A stretch of DNA of 64,000 nt. Source: Todiramphus chloris collaris (Eukaryota > Chordata > Aves > Coraciiformes > Alcedinidae). The number at the start of each line of letters is the position of its first letter. Within the stretch, counting starts at the first letter, position 1. A model generated the notes under the pieces. It saw nothing but the letters and a program-made list of their open reading frames with translations, did not search any database and was not told where the DNA came from. This document shows, piece after piece, positions 26,395-37,970 of this stretch. Location: NCBI GenBank assembly GCA_025345505.1, contig JANVCC010000017.1, positions 1,368,315-1,432,314 on the forward strand, read 5' to 3'. A program made the translations under genes and the position numbers.

Positions 26395-27356
26395 TGGGAC
26401 AGCCTTGTTGGGTAGATATGATACCTTTAATATCTTTATTAATGATCTGGATGAGGGGGATTGAGTGTGCCCTCAGTAAATTTGCAGATGACACCAAGTT
26501 AGGTGGGTGTGTCGATCTGCTAGAGGGTAGGGAAGCTTTACAGTGGGACCTAGACAGATTAGATCAGTGGGCCAAGGTTAATTGCATGGGGTTCAACAAG
26601 GCCAGGTGCTGGGTTCTGCACTTGGGTCATAACAACCCCATGGTAAACTACAGACTTGAGGATGTGTGGTTGGAAAGATGCAAGTGGAAAAGGTCATGGG
26701 GGTATCATCAATAGTTGACTAAATATGAGTCAGCAGTGTGCACAGTTGGCCAAGAAGGCCAATGGCATTCTGGCTTGTATTAGAAACAGTGGCCAGCAGG
26801 AATAAGGAGGTGATCATCCCCCTGTCCTCAGCACTGGTTTTTTATTGCATTAATTTCTGGGTCTCTCTACTATAAGAAGGACATAGAAGTGCTGGAATGT
26901 GTCCAGAAAAGGGCAACAAGGCTCATGAGGGGCCTAGAGCACAAGTCCTGTGAGGAGTGGCTGAGGGAGCTGGGGTCGTTTAGTCTGAAGAAGAGGACAC
27001 TGAGGGGAGAACTTACTGCTTTCTACAACTACCTGAAAAGATGTTGGAGCAAGGAGGAGAACAGTCTCTTTTCCCTGGTGACGTGTGACAAGACCAGAGG
27101 GAATGGATGCAAGCTGCACCAGGGAAGGTTTAGGCTGGATAGTAGGAAACATTTCTTCACTGAAAGTGTTATCAAACATTGGAATGGTCTGCCCAAGGCA
27201 GTGGTGGAGTCCCCATCCCTGCTGGCATTTAAATGATGTGTGGACCTGGTTCTCAGGGACATGGTTTAGTGATGAGCTTGCAATGTTGAGCTGAAGGATG
27301 GATTAGATGATCTTGAAGGTCTCTTGCAACCAAAGACATTTTGTGATTCTGTGATC
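26395..27356 (+). mobile_element. CR1 LINE, 3' third with RT remnant
   Basis: This is a 5'-truncated CR1 of about 960 bp. It covers the end of the reverse transcriptase domain and the 3' UTR. The FADD box of RT is intact in the frame starting at 26340 ([10 protein letters not shown], about 26481-26510). Further down it has the '[21 protein letters not shown]' type block and the RHWN-like '[20 protein letters not shown]' block. The copy is split by frameshifts into ORFs at 26340-26714 and 26889-27236. An insertion of about 18 bp relative to the family sits near 26412-26430. The tail is worn to 'ttttgtgattctgtgatcc'. It is dead: it has no ORF1, no endonuclease and no palm start. Confidence 0.93.
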
Positions 27357-28672
27357 CCGTGTAACTGAATTTACCTGTCAGTGTGGTTCAGCTAGATGTG
27401 CAAAGGACTGGACTGTGAGAAGGTGCCCTCAGAGAAGGCATGTCATGAAGTTTACTTTGAGCTGCTCTCTATTTCAGAGTATTTCAACAATATTATGTAG
27501 GGTAATTATTCTTACAGCTATTTTTGTGTGTGCTTTTATGGGAAGGAAGCATTGATGTATGAGTTAAGGATGGAATAGACTTATGGTTATTTTTGCTATA
27601 AAACTCAATGAATTTTATTTGTAAATATGGAAAAGCTCACTTATGGAAGCTTACTGTCTCCTTGGTAGTTTCCATGGCTTGTAAAAAAAATAAAAATAAA
27701 AATCCAGGTTCAGGTTATGCATGAAGTAAACCAGGTATAATAAAGCAAATAGCTCATTTTAATGTTAATCTGCATTTTAATTGCCAAAGTGAAAAACTAT
27801 ATTATTTCATTAGAATTCCCTTTGATTGTTTTTCTTTCCCTTCTTTTTACTGGTTTACTCATTTTAGATACTTAACAAATAGTCTGAACTTATTTTAAGT
27901 CCTTTACTTGCCAGTTATTCTCAAAGTAGCAGCAGCATGGGGACAAAACATTCAGGAGAACCTCTAATGCTTTCCTGGAAAGGCAGCCATGCCATACAGA
28001 CAGCCTTTAAACTTTCACTCTCTTCCATTCAGAAGCAGCAAAATAGAAACCATGGCTTTACTTACATCTTCCCCATGATTAAGTAGCAGGTTCAACTGTC
28101 TCTTCCAGAAGTCAGTGCTCTTCAGCAATGACAGGGTCAGAGCTGCAGTTCAAAGGGGTGACAGCAGTTTGTCTCAAAGCTGCAGCAGCACTAACTTCAG
28201 GATGAACAAATATTTCCAGATACCTACATAGTTGGATTTTTTTTTTTTTTCTAGCCAGTTTAAAGTATGGCTGAAGGCATACTCCGAGAAGAATCTATCT
28301 TAATGATTCTTGTGTGGTTTGCAATATATACCATTAGTATGGACAGACTACTAGACTCCTCTGTCTAGAGCTGGATGTGCCCAAGCTCCTTTCTTCTCAA
28401 AACTATTTTTCCATTGTGACCAAAACCAGAGTCTGAATGTCAAGTTGTGGGATCTATAGCAGGATGGATAACAAAGGCAAGATATACCAGCAAAACTGAC
28501 AATTAACAGAATGAATAAATGAATTGCTTTTTCTCAGCCACTGGTTTTAGTGGACCCAGTTTGTTGCTTCAGAGATGAATTCAATGATTCAGTGAACAGC
28601 TTAAGCCTAGCAGATGAGGGAGATTATGAAAGTGATGGTGTGTTTTTTCACCAATTTTATATGTACTGCATG

Positions 28673-28695
28673 AAAAAAAAAAAAAAAAAAAAAAA
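28673..28695. repeat. poly-A tract (23 nt)
   Basis: An uninterrupted A run with no retroelement body recognisable upstream. Confidence 0.96.
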
Positions 28696-29907
28696 GCAAT
28701 GATGCTTAGGTGTCCTGTGACTGGAAGGCTCAAAGATGGACATTTTGGAAGAAGTCACAATTCCACATGTAAATGGACATCAGGGCTGGAAATGTTTACA
28801 ATATATTTAAAGTTTTGCTACACTTTCCTAAAAATCTAGATGTTTTAATTGCTGAATAGTCTAAATATTCTGCACAATTGATTTGGCCCTAAATCCTCTT
28901 CAGTCTTCTGTTAGACACCAGTAGGCTTTTGATGAGACTCTGGATATATATGGAATAAATATGATTCACTTCCAGAAATTTAAACTGCTAAAGGATGAGT
29001 TTCAAGATACATTTTAGACTCAAACATAAATGTTTGTTATGTCTTTGTGAAAAACATCTACTTCAGACTTTTAAATTTTCTGTGACATAGCAATCACTCC
29101 CTCATGGGAAGCCCTCTCAGACAGTGGCACTCTACATAAATATCTATTTGCATACACCTATTTTCAGAAGTACAGTCTTAATTAGAGGACCACATATGTT
29201 TAAATGAAACACCAGTTTTTATCTTAATATTTTAATTATACTCTAAAGAGACTTGTGAAAGCATAGCAATATGCCTAAGACCAAAATAAATATGACTTCC
29301 ACTTCTTTTCTTAGCAAAAATCACAAGTCACATTGAGGTTAGATCCTCTTGCTGGATTTTAAAGAAAGCCTGGAGAGTGTTATGGTAACTGCTGAAATCT
29401 CTAAAAAAGCTAGAATTTGATATCTGTAATAAAATCTCCTATTTCACAGCCTCCAACTAGGGGATCAAGAAGGAATATTCCCTATCTTCATAGCATCACA
29501 TATGTTTGGTTTACTCCATTATAGATTTTTTCAACTTCTTGAGCTCTGATAAAAGCCAGAGTTTGAAACTGTAGCTCACTGCCTGTGGGTGCTGCAGATG
29601 TCAGCTGCAGAGCTCTGCCTGGTTGTTTTTTTTTCCTGCCATGCAGCAGACAGGAAAACCAGATAGTTGCCTGTGCAGGCAGACTCACTGTGACTTACAT
29701 GTGGCTGTTATATGATACGGCTGCCCATTTGGCAGCTTGACCAGCACATGCATTTTAAAAGGTTGTGAACCAAACCCATAGGCAATAGGCTTGCTCTACC
29801 ATGCCAATGCTTTCTAGATTTTTGTTTTCTAATGTGTAGCTTTATAAATACTAAATTACTGAATGCATACTTTCCCAAGCTGTTGCTAGATGCTTTTTTG
29901 TTTGTGG

Positions 29908-29926
29908 TTTTTTTTTTTTTTTTTTT
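29908..29926. repeat. poly-T tract (19 nt)
   Basis: An uninterrupted T run after 'gtttgtgg'. Confidence 0.96.
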
Positions 29927-30970
29927 AACCGAGACTGTCTTGCAAACATATGACTATGAAACTGCACTAATTATGGAATTAGTTCCATTTTAATGTCTGG
30001 TTTATCATAGACCTATTTATGGATAGGCCAAAAGCTGTTCTGGCAAATTAGCAGGGAATGGGAAAAAGAAATATCAGTATGAGTTTCTTAACTGTTGGCA
30101 CTAACTGTGCTTTACTTATGCTCTACTATAACATTTTTTTTATTTTTGTCATAGAAAAAGCTGGTATAAGAAGCTTTTAAATTCAGTAGAGCTATTAAGT
30201 TCATGATGAAAATAACATTAAGCTAATGTTCCCTGCTTATTTCAGCAATAGATTAGTGGTGTTATTGGATCATTAAAATGTTTTAGTAAGTTTGGCAAAG
30301 AAATAATGGTGACAAAACATCTTTAGCAGCCATGGAATCTTGATCACCATCTTATAAAAACAAAAATTAATCCATCATCTCAGCCTAGAAAGACCACAGC
30401 TCCCTTTTATCACTGTAGATGTATTTTAAGACAGTAACTCAAGCTACCCGTGTCTGTTAAGTAATGGGTGAAGTAGTATTATACAAGGTTTGGAAAAACT
30501 TATTTTTCTTCCATGAGACATTCAGAATAGGTTCTAGTCTCTCATTTTCTGCTGTGCTGGGTATAAGAAATAGCAAGTAGCAAACCTAATGGGGGCAAGA
30601 TAATTTAGCATTGTGTTGCCAGTGGTGGCCAGGATTTGGTCACATGCTTTCTATTGGCTATTTTATCCATTTTCTACTGTATTAATAATAAAATTCCCTC
30701 TTGTTTATATTTAGCTATACTTTGGTGCATACTTAGTTGTATCCACAATGCAGACTAATTGTATTCAGCTGCATGCGTCCTTGTTGCTGCCAGCCTGCAT
30801 ACATGGGATTCCATCACAAGAAAACCAGAGATCAGAGAGGTGGCAGTATGTGTGACATGGTGTCAGGTTATAATCATGGTAGGTACTTGGATCAGGAAGC
30901 TGCAAAGCTCTTCTAGAACCTGTCATCTAGGTAAGACCTGCATGGACATTCTGAACAGATCTGAAAGTGG

Positions 30971-31023
30971 AAAAAAACCAACCAAACAAAAAAAAACAAA
31001 AACAAAAACAAAACAAAAAAAAA
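30971..31023. repeat. (AAAAC)n A-rich tract
   Basis: A/C-only tract with several AAAAAC units. It creates the lysine-rich tail of the ORF at 30759-31049. Confidence 0.93.
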
Positions 31024-33829
31024 TCACTGCCTTGAAACCTGAAACTTAAAAAGAGTAAATAAATATATTGACTAGACTTCAAAGCAAATGTGTGGTTGGC
31101 TTTCTGCTTGAGGTAATGTTTTTCTCTATAGATTCAGGGGTTGGAAACTGCATTTATGCAGTATTTAAATGGTTTCTTTTACTTTTCAAGTGGAAGCTGG
31201 ATGAAATGTATCACATCTTTACGGAAGGAAGAGTCATTCCCTGATGGCTAGCCAAGAAATAGCAAAGACAGCAGCTGCAGAGGCAGCTGGAATTGCCACA
31301 TTCACAGATGGAGTCAAAGTACTTGCCTGTAGCTGAAATAGGATGGAGTGAGTGAAAACAGAATGAAGGTAAGAATAGATAAATAGTAAAGCAGAAGCTG
31401 TGTCATAATAAGATCTGAAAGTTTTCTGCATATTCATGTTTAACCCAGCCTGGAGGTTTCACAGTGTCTTAAGGAAGGCTGTATGCACTGTACACACTGT
31501 GGAAAGTGTAGTTTCTCTGAATAGGACTGTAACAGATACAGAAAAATATTTAAATATCTAAATTTCTTTCTTACATGCAGAGAAAGGACAGAGAAATGCA
31601 GAGACTGGAAGAAAACCCTGTAAGTCACAATGGGATTGTTTTGAGTGTCTCACCTTCTCCTAGTGCCTTTAGTAGTCACTAGGCTGAGTTACAACAGCAT
31701 AACCACTGTTGGATTAGATTAATGCAGCTCAGTGTCCATTCTCAGACAATGGACAGCATCAGGTGCTTTAATGAGGGGTGCAAAAAACAGGAAGGTGTAA
31801 CATAATCTTGTCCCTGGCACAATCTCATAGTATTCAGTAATTTAAGGCCTACTTGTCTTACGTAACTGTGCCCTTTTCTCTGATTTCCAGGATCTTATTA
31901 GCTTGCATCAGTACCTGGTTATTAAAGTGATTTTATATTAAAGCATCTCAGATGACTTGAAGATTACCCAACTATCTAAGCAACATAACACAGAGGAAAT
32001 TGGGATGTCTCAATTTTTCTTATTTGTTTCCCAGTGAGAACTGGAAGAAGTAGGTAACTAAGAAGTCAGTTTTAAGCAGAAATTTGACCTAACAATTTGC
32101 TTTACCTTATTAAACTTAAACAGAAATTAGTATCTGGAGGTGTTTGTACAAATTAAGACTTTTTCAACAGAAGGAAATAACCCATTGACCAAGCAGGAAG
32201 ACAGAAACAGCCTTTTCCTTTTTAGACTTTCTTCGTACTTTCTTAAAAATACTGTGAGAAAGTAAATTTCATGACAAAGAACTTGGGCCTAATGATGTCT
32301 GGTACATATGCTTATGTGTTTATAAGAAAGCTGTTAAGGGAAAAGGAAATATAATATGCAAACTCACACTAAAAGAATGTGGGGCTTTTTTTTTGAACAG
32401 ATTAAATTAAAAAGAAAAGCAGAAATACAATTTCTGGATCTGGACATAGCTGGATTAAACAGTTAGTCAGGGTTTGAAAGCAAACAGTTATTTTTTTTTT
32501 CTGGATTCATTGGTTTCCATGTCAGTCAGGACCTTCAAAACAAATTTTCTAACAAAAATCTATATATGGACTTACAATAAATGAAATGCATATTTAAGTA
32601 AGAAGTGGAAATTCTACAATCTGTATATGAGTGATCTATACTAAAATTGTGTTTGATCATGAATGTCATGTGTTTAAATATAAACAATAATCTAACTTTT
32701 AAAATTAAAAAGGCTAAGTATTTTCAAAGAAATCTAAAAGTAATTACAAAGTAGCCATGGTGATGAATAAGTCTACATGGGAGTCAGCTGATCATCGAAA
32801 TGCCTGTGAATCAGTTTGACTGAAAAATCATTTCAGAGATCCAGAACCTCACCACTGAGACTGTTCTGTCTCAGTGTGGGACTGGACAGACAATCAGAAT
32901 CTTCCAAATACGATTTGTAACAAAACTAATACCAGATGCCAAGCATTAAATCCTTGTGAACTGGATGACCCTTGTTAAGAAAACTGTTACACAGATCTGT
33001 ATCTATGAAAAAGTACATGCTGTGGAGGGACTCTGTCTTAACTTGAAAGATTAACTAGTCACTGTTTGAGCCTGCCTACCTGCTACCATCAATCTCCAGT
33101 TTACTTTTTTTTTCTCAGAACTGCTGTTGTTACATAGAGTTGATAATGGGTATTAGCATTCAAAGTTCCTGCAAAAGAGTATTTGCCTTATGTGTTTAGT
33201 TCAGGGAAACTCAAATGTCTGTACATCCCTCCTCTGTTAGGACCTTATAAGAAGTTTGGTTCTAACTTTAGGCCTTAGTTCTGCTTAAAATGGATTGTGG
33301 ATGAATGTCAGAGCTCACAAGGACATCTTCTTCCTATTGAGTGAAGCTACAGGTTGACAGATATGTTTGAACCTTCGGTCCCATTTGAAAAATCGTATGT
33401 TCCAGTGCTTTGCCACATGAAGCTCATTCTTAGATCAGGGCTTCCAGAAAGGAAGATTTACATCTTGAGACAGGCAAAGATGTCTGGCAGCCTGAAGTGA
33501 GCTTGCCAAAACTCCCTTACATCCCCAAAGAAAAGATTGGACTTCAAAATCACTCTCTCAAAGAAATTCCAGTGTGTTGCATGTTTTTGAAGGAGAAACA
33601 AAAGCATGTATGGTTGTCTTTTTCCAGATATACTATAATACTGGATTAGAAGATAATTTTAAACTGGATTTACTTTAAGTAAAAACCGGTCTCCCCTAAA
33701 TGAGAAAACAGTTGTGCTTCTTTTTTTCCCTAGAATATTAAACTACAAACCATGACAAAATGCACTGACAAAGTGACAGTTAGACAGCCAGCAGAATCCC
33801 TGATATTTACACTTTTGTCAAATGAGTCC

Positions 33830-34130
33830 CCTTTTGCAAATGTTTTGGCCTTTGTGTATTTACATTCTTGTGCTTCATGCATTAATATGCTTCATGTAGC
33901 ACAGCTTCTGCACTCCATCAATTAATGCTGCTTTTCCTAGTTTCTAGTCTGCAGGTTTCCATTGCTTCTTTGTTTTCCTGTTCAAATGCAATACATGCTA
34001 ATTTTACAGTAAATGCCAATTTACATTAGCTCAGCTGTCCTCATGACATAATTTGACTTGAAGTTATGCAAATTACTTCTTTCTAGATACCTCTGATTAG
34101 CTGTAAAAAACACTCTGTAATTAGTCCTGA
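33830..34130. promoter_or_regulatory. Candidate conserved enhancer-like block
   Basis: About 300 bp is free of repeats and dense in transcription-factor-like words: TTTGCAAAT (33833), ATTAATATGC (33881), ATTAATGCTG (33921), the E-box CAGCTG (34032), a perfect octamer ATGCAAAT (34066-34073), CTGATTAGCTG (34093) and TAATTAG (34118). Such POU/homeodomain-rich AT-rich blocks are typical of vertebrate conserved non-coding elements. The call is inference: AT-rich DNA produces such words by chance, and only cross-species conservation can decide. Confidence 0.25.
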
Positions 34131-35189
34131 GATAATAAGGGAGAAATCACAGTTGATTGCATGTACTGCATTTGCTTCTCAAATCTGAATTGCTGTATTT
34201 CCTGCCACAGGACCTATGAGCACTCGATACAGTTTGCACCTTTCCTTCACTTCACAAGCACTTTAACTACTCCCTCACATCTCCATCAAATCAAAAATTT
34301 CTTTTTATACTGACTCCATCAAGATAGCTAGGAAACCCTGCTGTTAGTCTAAGAGAAATGCCAACCAGGTGCAGTGAAGAACAAAATCTTCCTATTGCTG
34401 AAGATACAGCCTTCTTACTGGAAATATATGTGTCAGAAAGCTTTACAACTGGCATCAAAGAGAGGTAACACAAAACCAGATCTTCTGATTAAAATAACAT
34501 TGTCAAATGATATCAAAGTGACAATTTTAGACGTCAGTAATTTATACTGGATTTTCCGGTGGAGTTTGGCTGGCTTGCCTCACACTGAACTCTTCCTGTC
34601 CCTCAGTGATGAGTCAGTAATTTACCATTCTCTGTTTTTCTAATAAACAGGGACAAGTGAACTTCAGAAGGCTCAACATTCAGATTCAATTTGAGTAAAC
34701 AGATGAATGTTCAAAGGTTTATTCAGGATTTGGTCTCAGTTACCTAATACATCTTGAGTCCTTGAGTTACCGGGACTGGTAACCTTTTAAACATGGTTCC
34801 TAAACTCTTCTTCACATAGAGTGCTGTGACAGAGTAGGTCATGCACCTCTTAACAAAACTCTCTTTTTCAGAAACAAGACTACTGGCTGATATTTTCTGT
34901 AAGAGAACAAGGAATGGTAGCTGAGCTTGAGGTCATTTATTGCTTAACAACTCAAGACACAAACACACATGTGAAAAGCACACATTTTGGATTTAACTTG
35001 CATAAATTCTTGAGGATGCTAGGAATTCAGACTCGGATCTGAAGTTTCTAAAGTGTCTCCTTCCGAAGTGGGTGTGTTTTGAACTTTGGATTTGTATCTG
35101 CCATTCACATGGGGTCTACAGATCCCCCTAAAGTAAAGTACTTTTGCAAAATTAAAGTAAATCATAACAGCAAGAGCGAAAATGGAGAT

Positions 35190-35210
35190 ATTTCAACTTA
35201 AAGTTGAAAT
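35190..35210. repeat. Perfect 10-bp inverted repeat, 1-nt centre
   Basis: ATTTCAACTT (35190-35199), then A, then AAGTTGAAAT (35201-35210): a near-perfect 21-nt palindrome. Confidence 0.95.
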
Positions 35211-35526
35211 GAACTGCAGACTTGGTGGGACAAAGAGATCAAGAAAGGAATTTTCATAATGTAGCATTGGCAAGAAGAAGAGGATTTTGCCCCTAAATGA
35301 ACCTTACAATGCATGAAAGGAGGTCCATGCAAGACAAAAAATAAAAAAATCCAAAACTTTCAGTGAGCTAGAACTCCCTTAGCTCTGTGAAATAAAGACA
35401 GAGATATAGGACTACATTGTGCTCTCATTTATGACAATGTAAGTCTGAAGCAGTGACATCAAGTTTGAACCTTACATAAACCTGATATCAAAATGGTATT
35501 GTACTACCAGTAAGAGTCATGATACC

Positions 35527-35589
35527 TTTTTTGTGGTTTTTTTGTTTGCTTATTTTTTTGTTTGTTTGGGTGTTTTGTTTTGTTTTGTT
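35527..35589. repeat. (GTTTT)n T-rich tract
   Basis: T/G tract ending in 'tgttttgttttgttttgtta'. It is the complement type of the A/C tracts elsewhere in the window. Confidence 0.92.
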
Positions 35590-36129
35590 AGAAAGGATTT
35601 ATGGGGTTTCTTTTCTCTTCTGTTAGTAGGAATCCTGTTCTTTCAATGAGCACTTTGTTTCCTTGTTGCTGGATGACAATCTGGAGAAACCAAGGCCTAT
35701 CCTGAAGATTTCTGTTTCATAAAAAATAATACAGAGTGTCTGAAGTGGCACTATATCCTGCCATGTGTTACCTCTGGGATATCATGGTCACTGCTGTGTG
35801 GAGAAAAGCAGTGGCAACAAGAGAATAGGACAATGATGTAAAGTCTGTAACAGTATAGAACATACTCATTCTGGGATTGTTTTGCACAAGGTTATTACAG
35901 CCGTGAAACCAGGATAGTAGCCATCACCTATCCAGAACAATTTCATCACGTTCACTCAAGATATTCTGGAGTTATAGTGATCTCACATGGAAATAAAAAG
36001 ATGAACATCAAGAGGTATTATCCAAATATGTATTTGGTTAATATTTGAGGTAGGATGTAAAGATATATATTAGCATGTAAAAATTATTCACCATTTTTAC
36101 AAATTTTTCACCTTATCTTTTATAAACAG

Positions 36130-36322
36130 CTATTTCCCAGCTTGTAAGACACATTAATCCCATCAGAACAACCAATGTAGACGACAGTCTTACCACTGTT
36201 CATTTTCTCAGAGGCTGCTGGGACATTGTCAGGGAAGAGACTGCAGATTGTACAAATTGTTACAGCAGTCCCGATGCCCTCCTTCACTATGGCTATGTGG
36301 ACTTTCCTTATCAGAATCAGAA
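36130..36322 (+). CDS. Possible internal exon, Cys-containing (hypothetical)
   Basis: This 193-nt block is preceded by a pyrimidine-rich acceptor ('caccttatcttttataaacag') and followed by the donor AA|GTAAAC. It is open in one frame: two bases (CT), 63 codons, then two bases (AA), so acceptor phase 1 and donor phase 2. It contains ISQLVRHINPIRTT near the start, then GCWDIVREETADCTNCY (three Cys at residues 29, 40 and 43), and DALLHYGYVDFPYQNQ near the end. The residues look more like protein than most chance ORFs here, but I recognise no family. If spliced to 37783, the joint codon is AA+C. A 102-codon ATG-started ORF runs on the opposite strand (36120-36428), so at most one of the two is real. 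An internal acceptor at 36211 is also possible. Confidence 0.3.
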
Positions 36323-37782
36323 GTAAACTCTGAAAAAATTTCCTGACAGGGTACATAAAATCACTCATGGTAATTATAAGTGACAGTTTATGTGATTTTA
36401 ATGACAATCTAAATGTGTGTAATATCAAACAACATCAAAATTACTAGGCTATAGTAATGTGTATTAGGCTATACTAACATATAGCCACAATACTAGCTTT
36501 GTGTCCTACCCTATCACAGCATGCACAATAATTTCCAGTCCATTTCATTGATGTACAGCTTTCCTCTAATTCTGCTAGAGCTGTTCTTTCCCATTTGCAT
36601 AGTCAGAGCATAGGTATAGAGATGGTTGCACACCCAGCCCCTTTTCAAGACTGGTATTCCTTCCTCTTCTCCCATGGATGTGCTATAAGATATGCACGAT
36701 GAAGGATTGCTTATGTTTACAGGAGAGGAGAAAGGGCAGGAGAATTATCCCATATCCAGGGGATTACAGAAAGAGGAAAATGTTTTCAAACCCCTTTGAT
36801 GTTTCAGAATCTATCACAAGTTGAAGCCTTAGAGGGACAAAGCCCAACAACAGAAGGGAGATAATTGTGAAAGAAAGGTTAGTGGAGTGCGAAAATAATA
36901 AAAATATCATTCTATTCTTAGTCCCCACAGATTCTGTTTCTAAATGTTGCATGTGTGGAGGTACATTGACACAGTTTTTGCCTTAGTATTAGGAATGATT
37001 CCCACTCTACATTTTAAATGCTGCATTTGACCCTAACAGAAAGTAATTCATTCTAATGACATGGATATTTTCACATCATAACGGTGTTCTACTACTAAAA
37101 TCCCAAGACCAAAGCATTCTTATCTTATACAAAAATTTTGAAGTAAAGCCAAAACATTTGATGTCAAGGCAAGAAATATCAATCTCTGTCAATGTTTTGC
37201 AACACGATGACTTTAATTCCATTATACCAAATGTCTGTTGATGTGGTTATTTTTTACAGGAGATTTTAGTGCAAAGTGAAAGCAGTTGTTCATTGCAGTC
37301 TTGATTATATGGACACTGAACTATCTCTCCGAGCCAAAGAATGGGGGGTGTTGTACTGCTGCTGAAATATATAACTACCTGTTAATACTCATTGAGGTCA
37401 ATAACAAAACTTGTATGGACTTCAGTAGTGCACAATCAGGATTCCATTGTTCAAATGTTCCTTATTTTCTCCCTGATGGGTTATAAAAGATACTACTTTG
37501 CATAGTAATTGAATAGTTATTAATTCACCACGATAGAGATAGGTGAATAAGCATTACAAAAATTATCACTAGGAAAAGTAGGCTCCTTCCTGAGCTTGGT
37601 CTTCAACTAGCTACCCAATCAAATGCAAGCCTTTAATTTTTTTTCTCCCCTACTCTCTATCCCCCTATCTCAACATTTGTCCTTATTAGTTGGCTATCTC
37701 TGAGCGATGATGATATAGGTATTTTCACTACTTAATTTCGTACCCATCTGTTCTTCACTTACTTCACCTTTGCTTTTACCAG

Positions 37783-37861
37783 CAAGATTGGACCCCAAGC
37801 CTTGGGAGAAACAACCTACATTGATGTAAACACAGACACTTTGACACTGAAGGAAGAGCTG
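37783..37861 (+). CDS. Possible exon, phase-compatible with 36130 block (hypothetical)
   Basis: This 79-nt block has a strong acceptor ('cacctttgcttttaccag') and a good donor (CTG|GTATGT). Its frame is one base (C) plus 26 codons: KIGPQALGETTYIDV near the start and TLTLKEEL at the end. Acceptor phase 2 and donor phase 0 fit the preceding block. A CR1 fragment begins only 25 bp after the donor, which is unusual but not impossible for a real intron start. No homologue is recognised. Confidence rests on the splice signals, the open frame and phase agreement. Confidence 0.3.
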
Positions 37862-37886
37862 GTATGTAAACTATTACACATTTCAC

Positions 37887-37969
37887 CCCTATGGGGAGTT
37901 GGACTAGACAACCTTTAGAGGTGCCTTCCAACTCAAGGCACTATATGATTCTATTCTATGATTCTATGA
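37887..37969 (+). mobile_element. CR1 LINE, extreme 3' end only
   Basis: About 80 bp of CR1 3' UTR: 'ggagttggactagacaacct', then 'ccttccaactcaaggcac', then 'attctattctatgattctatgaa'. It abuts the next CR1 copy. Confidence 0.9.
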
Positions 37970-37970
37970 A

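Larger units (their letters stand above)
27357..36129. other. Unique DNA, no gene called
   Basis: This stretch holds A- and T-rich tracts (28673-28695, 29908-29926, 30971-31023, 35527-35589) and the motif-rich block at 33830-34130. Several short open blocks with splice-like edges occur (for example around 34345-34464, 34351 start, and 35633-35720). None has compatible phases or a recognised product. Confidence 0.55.

Noticed and set aside
31230-31369. AAG|GTAAGA donor preceded by an ORF starting MASQEIAKTAAAEAAG
   Set aside because: The frame stops well before the donor, and alanine richness comes from a GCA/CAG-rich stretch. No acceptor is present.
34345-34464. Protein-like open block (LPIAEDTAFLLEIYVSESF) with donor AG|GTAACA
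   Set aside because: The acceptor is weak, and the donor phase (2) does not fit the next candidate block at 36130 (needs phase 1). Not enough support to call.
35633-35720. Very strong pyrimidine tract with tandem TAGTAG acceptor, then 30 open codons (ESCSFNEHFV...) to TAA
   Set aside because: There is no donor, and the favoured first AG puts an in-frame TAG at the start. The phase cannot be matched to neighbours. Left as a curiosity.
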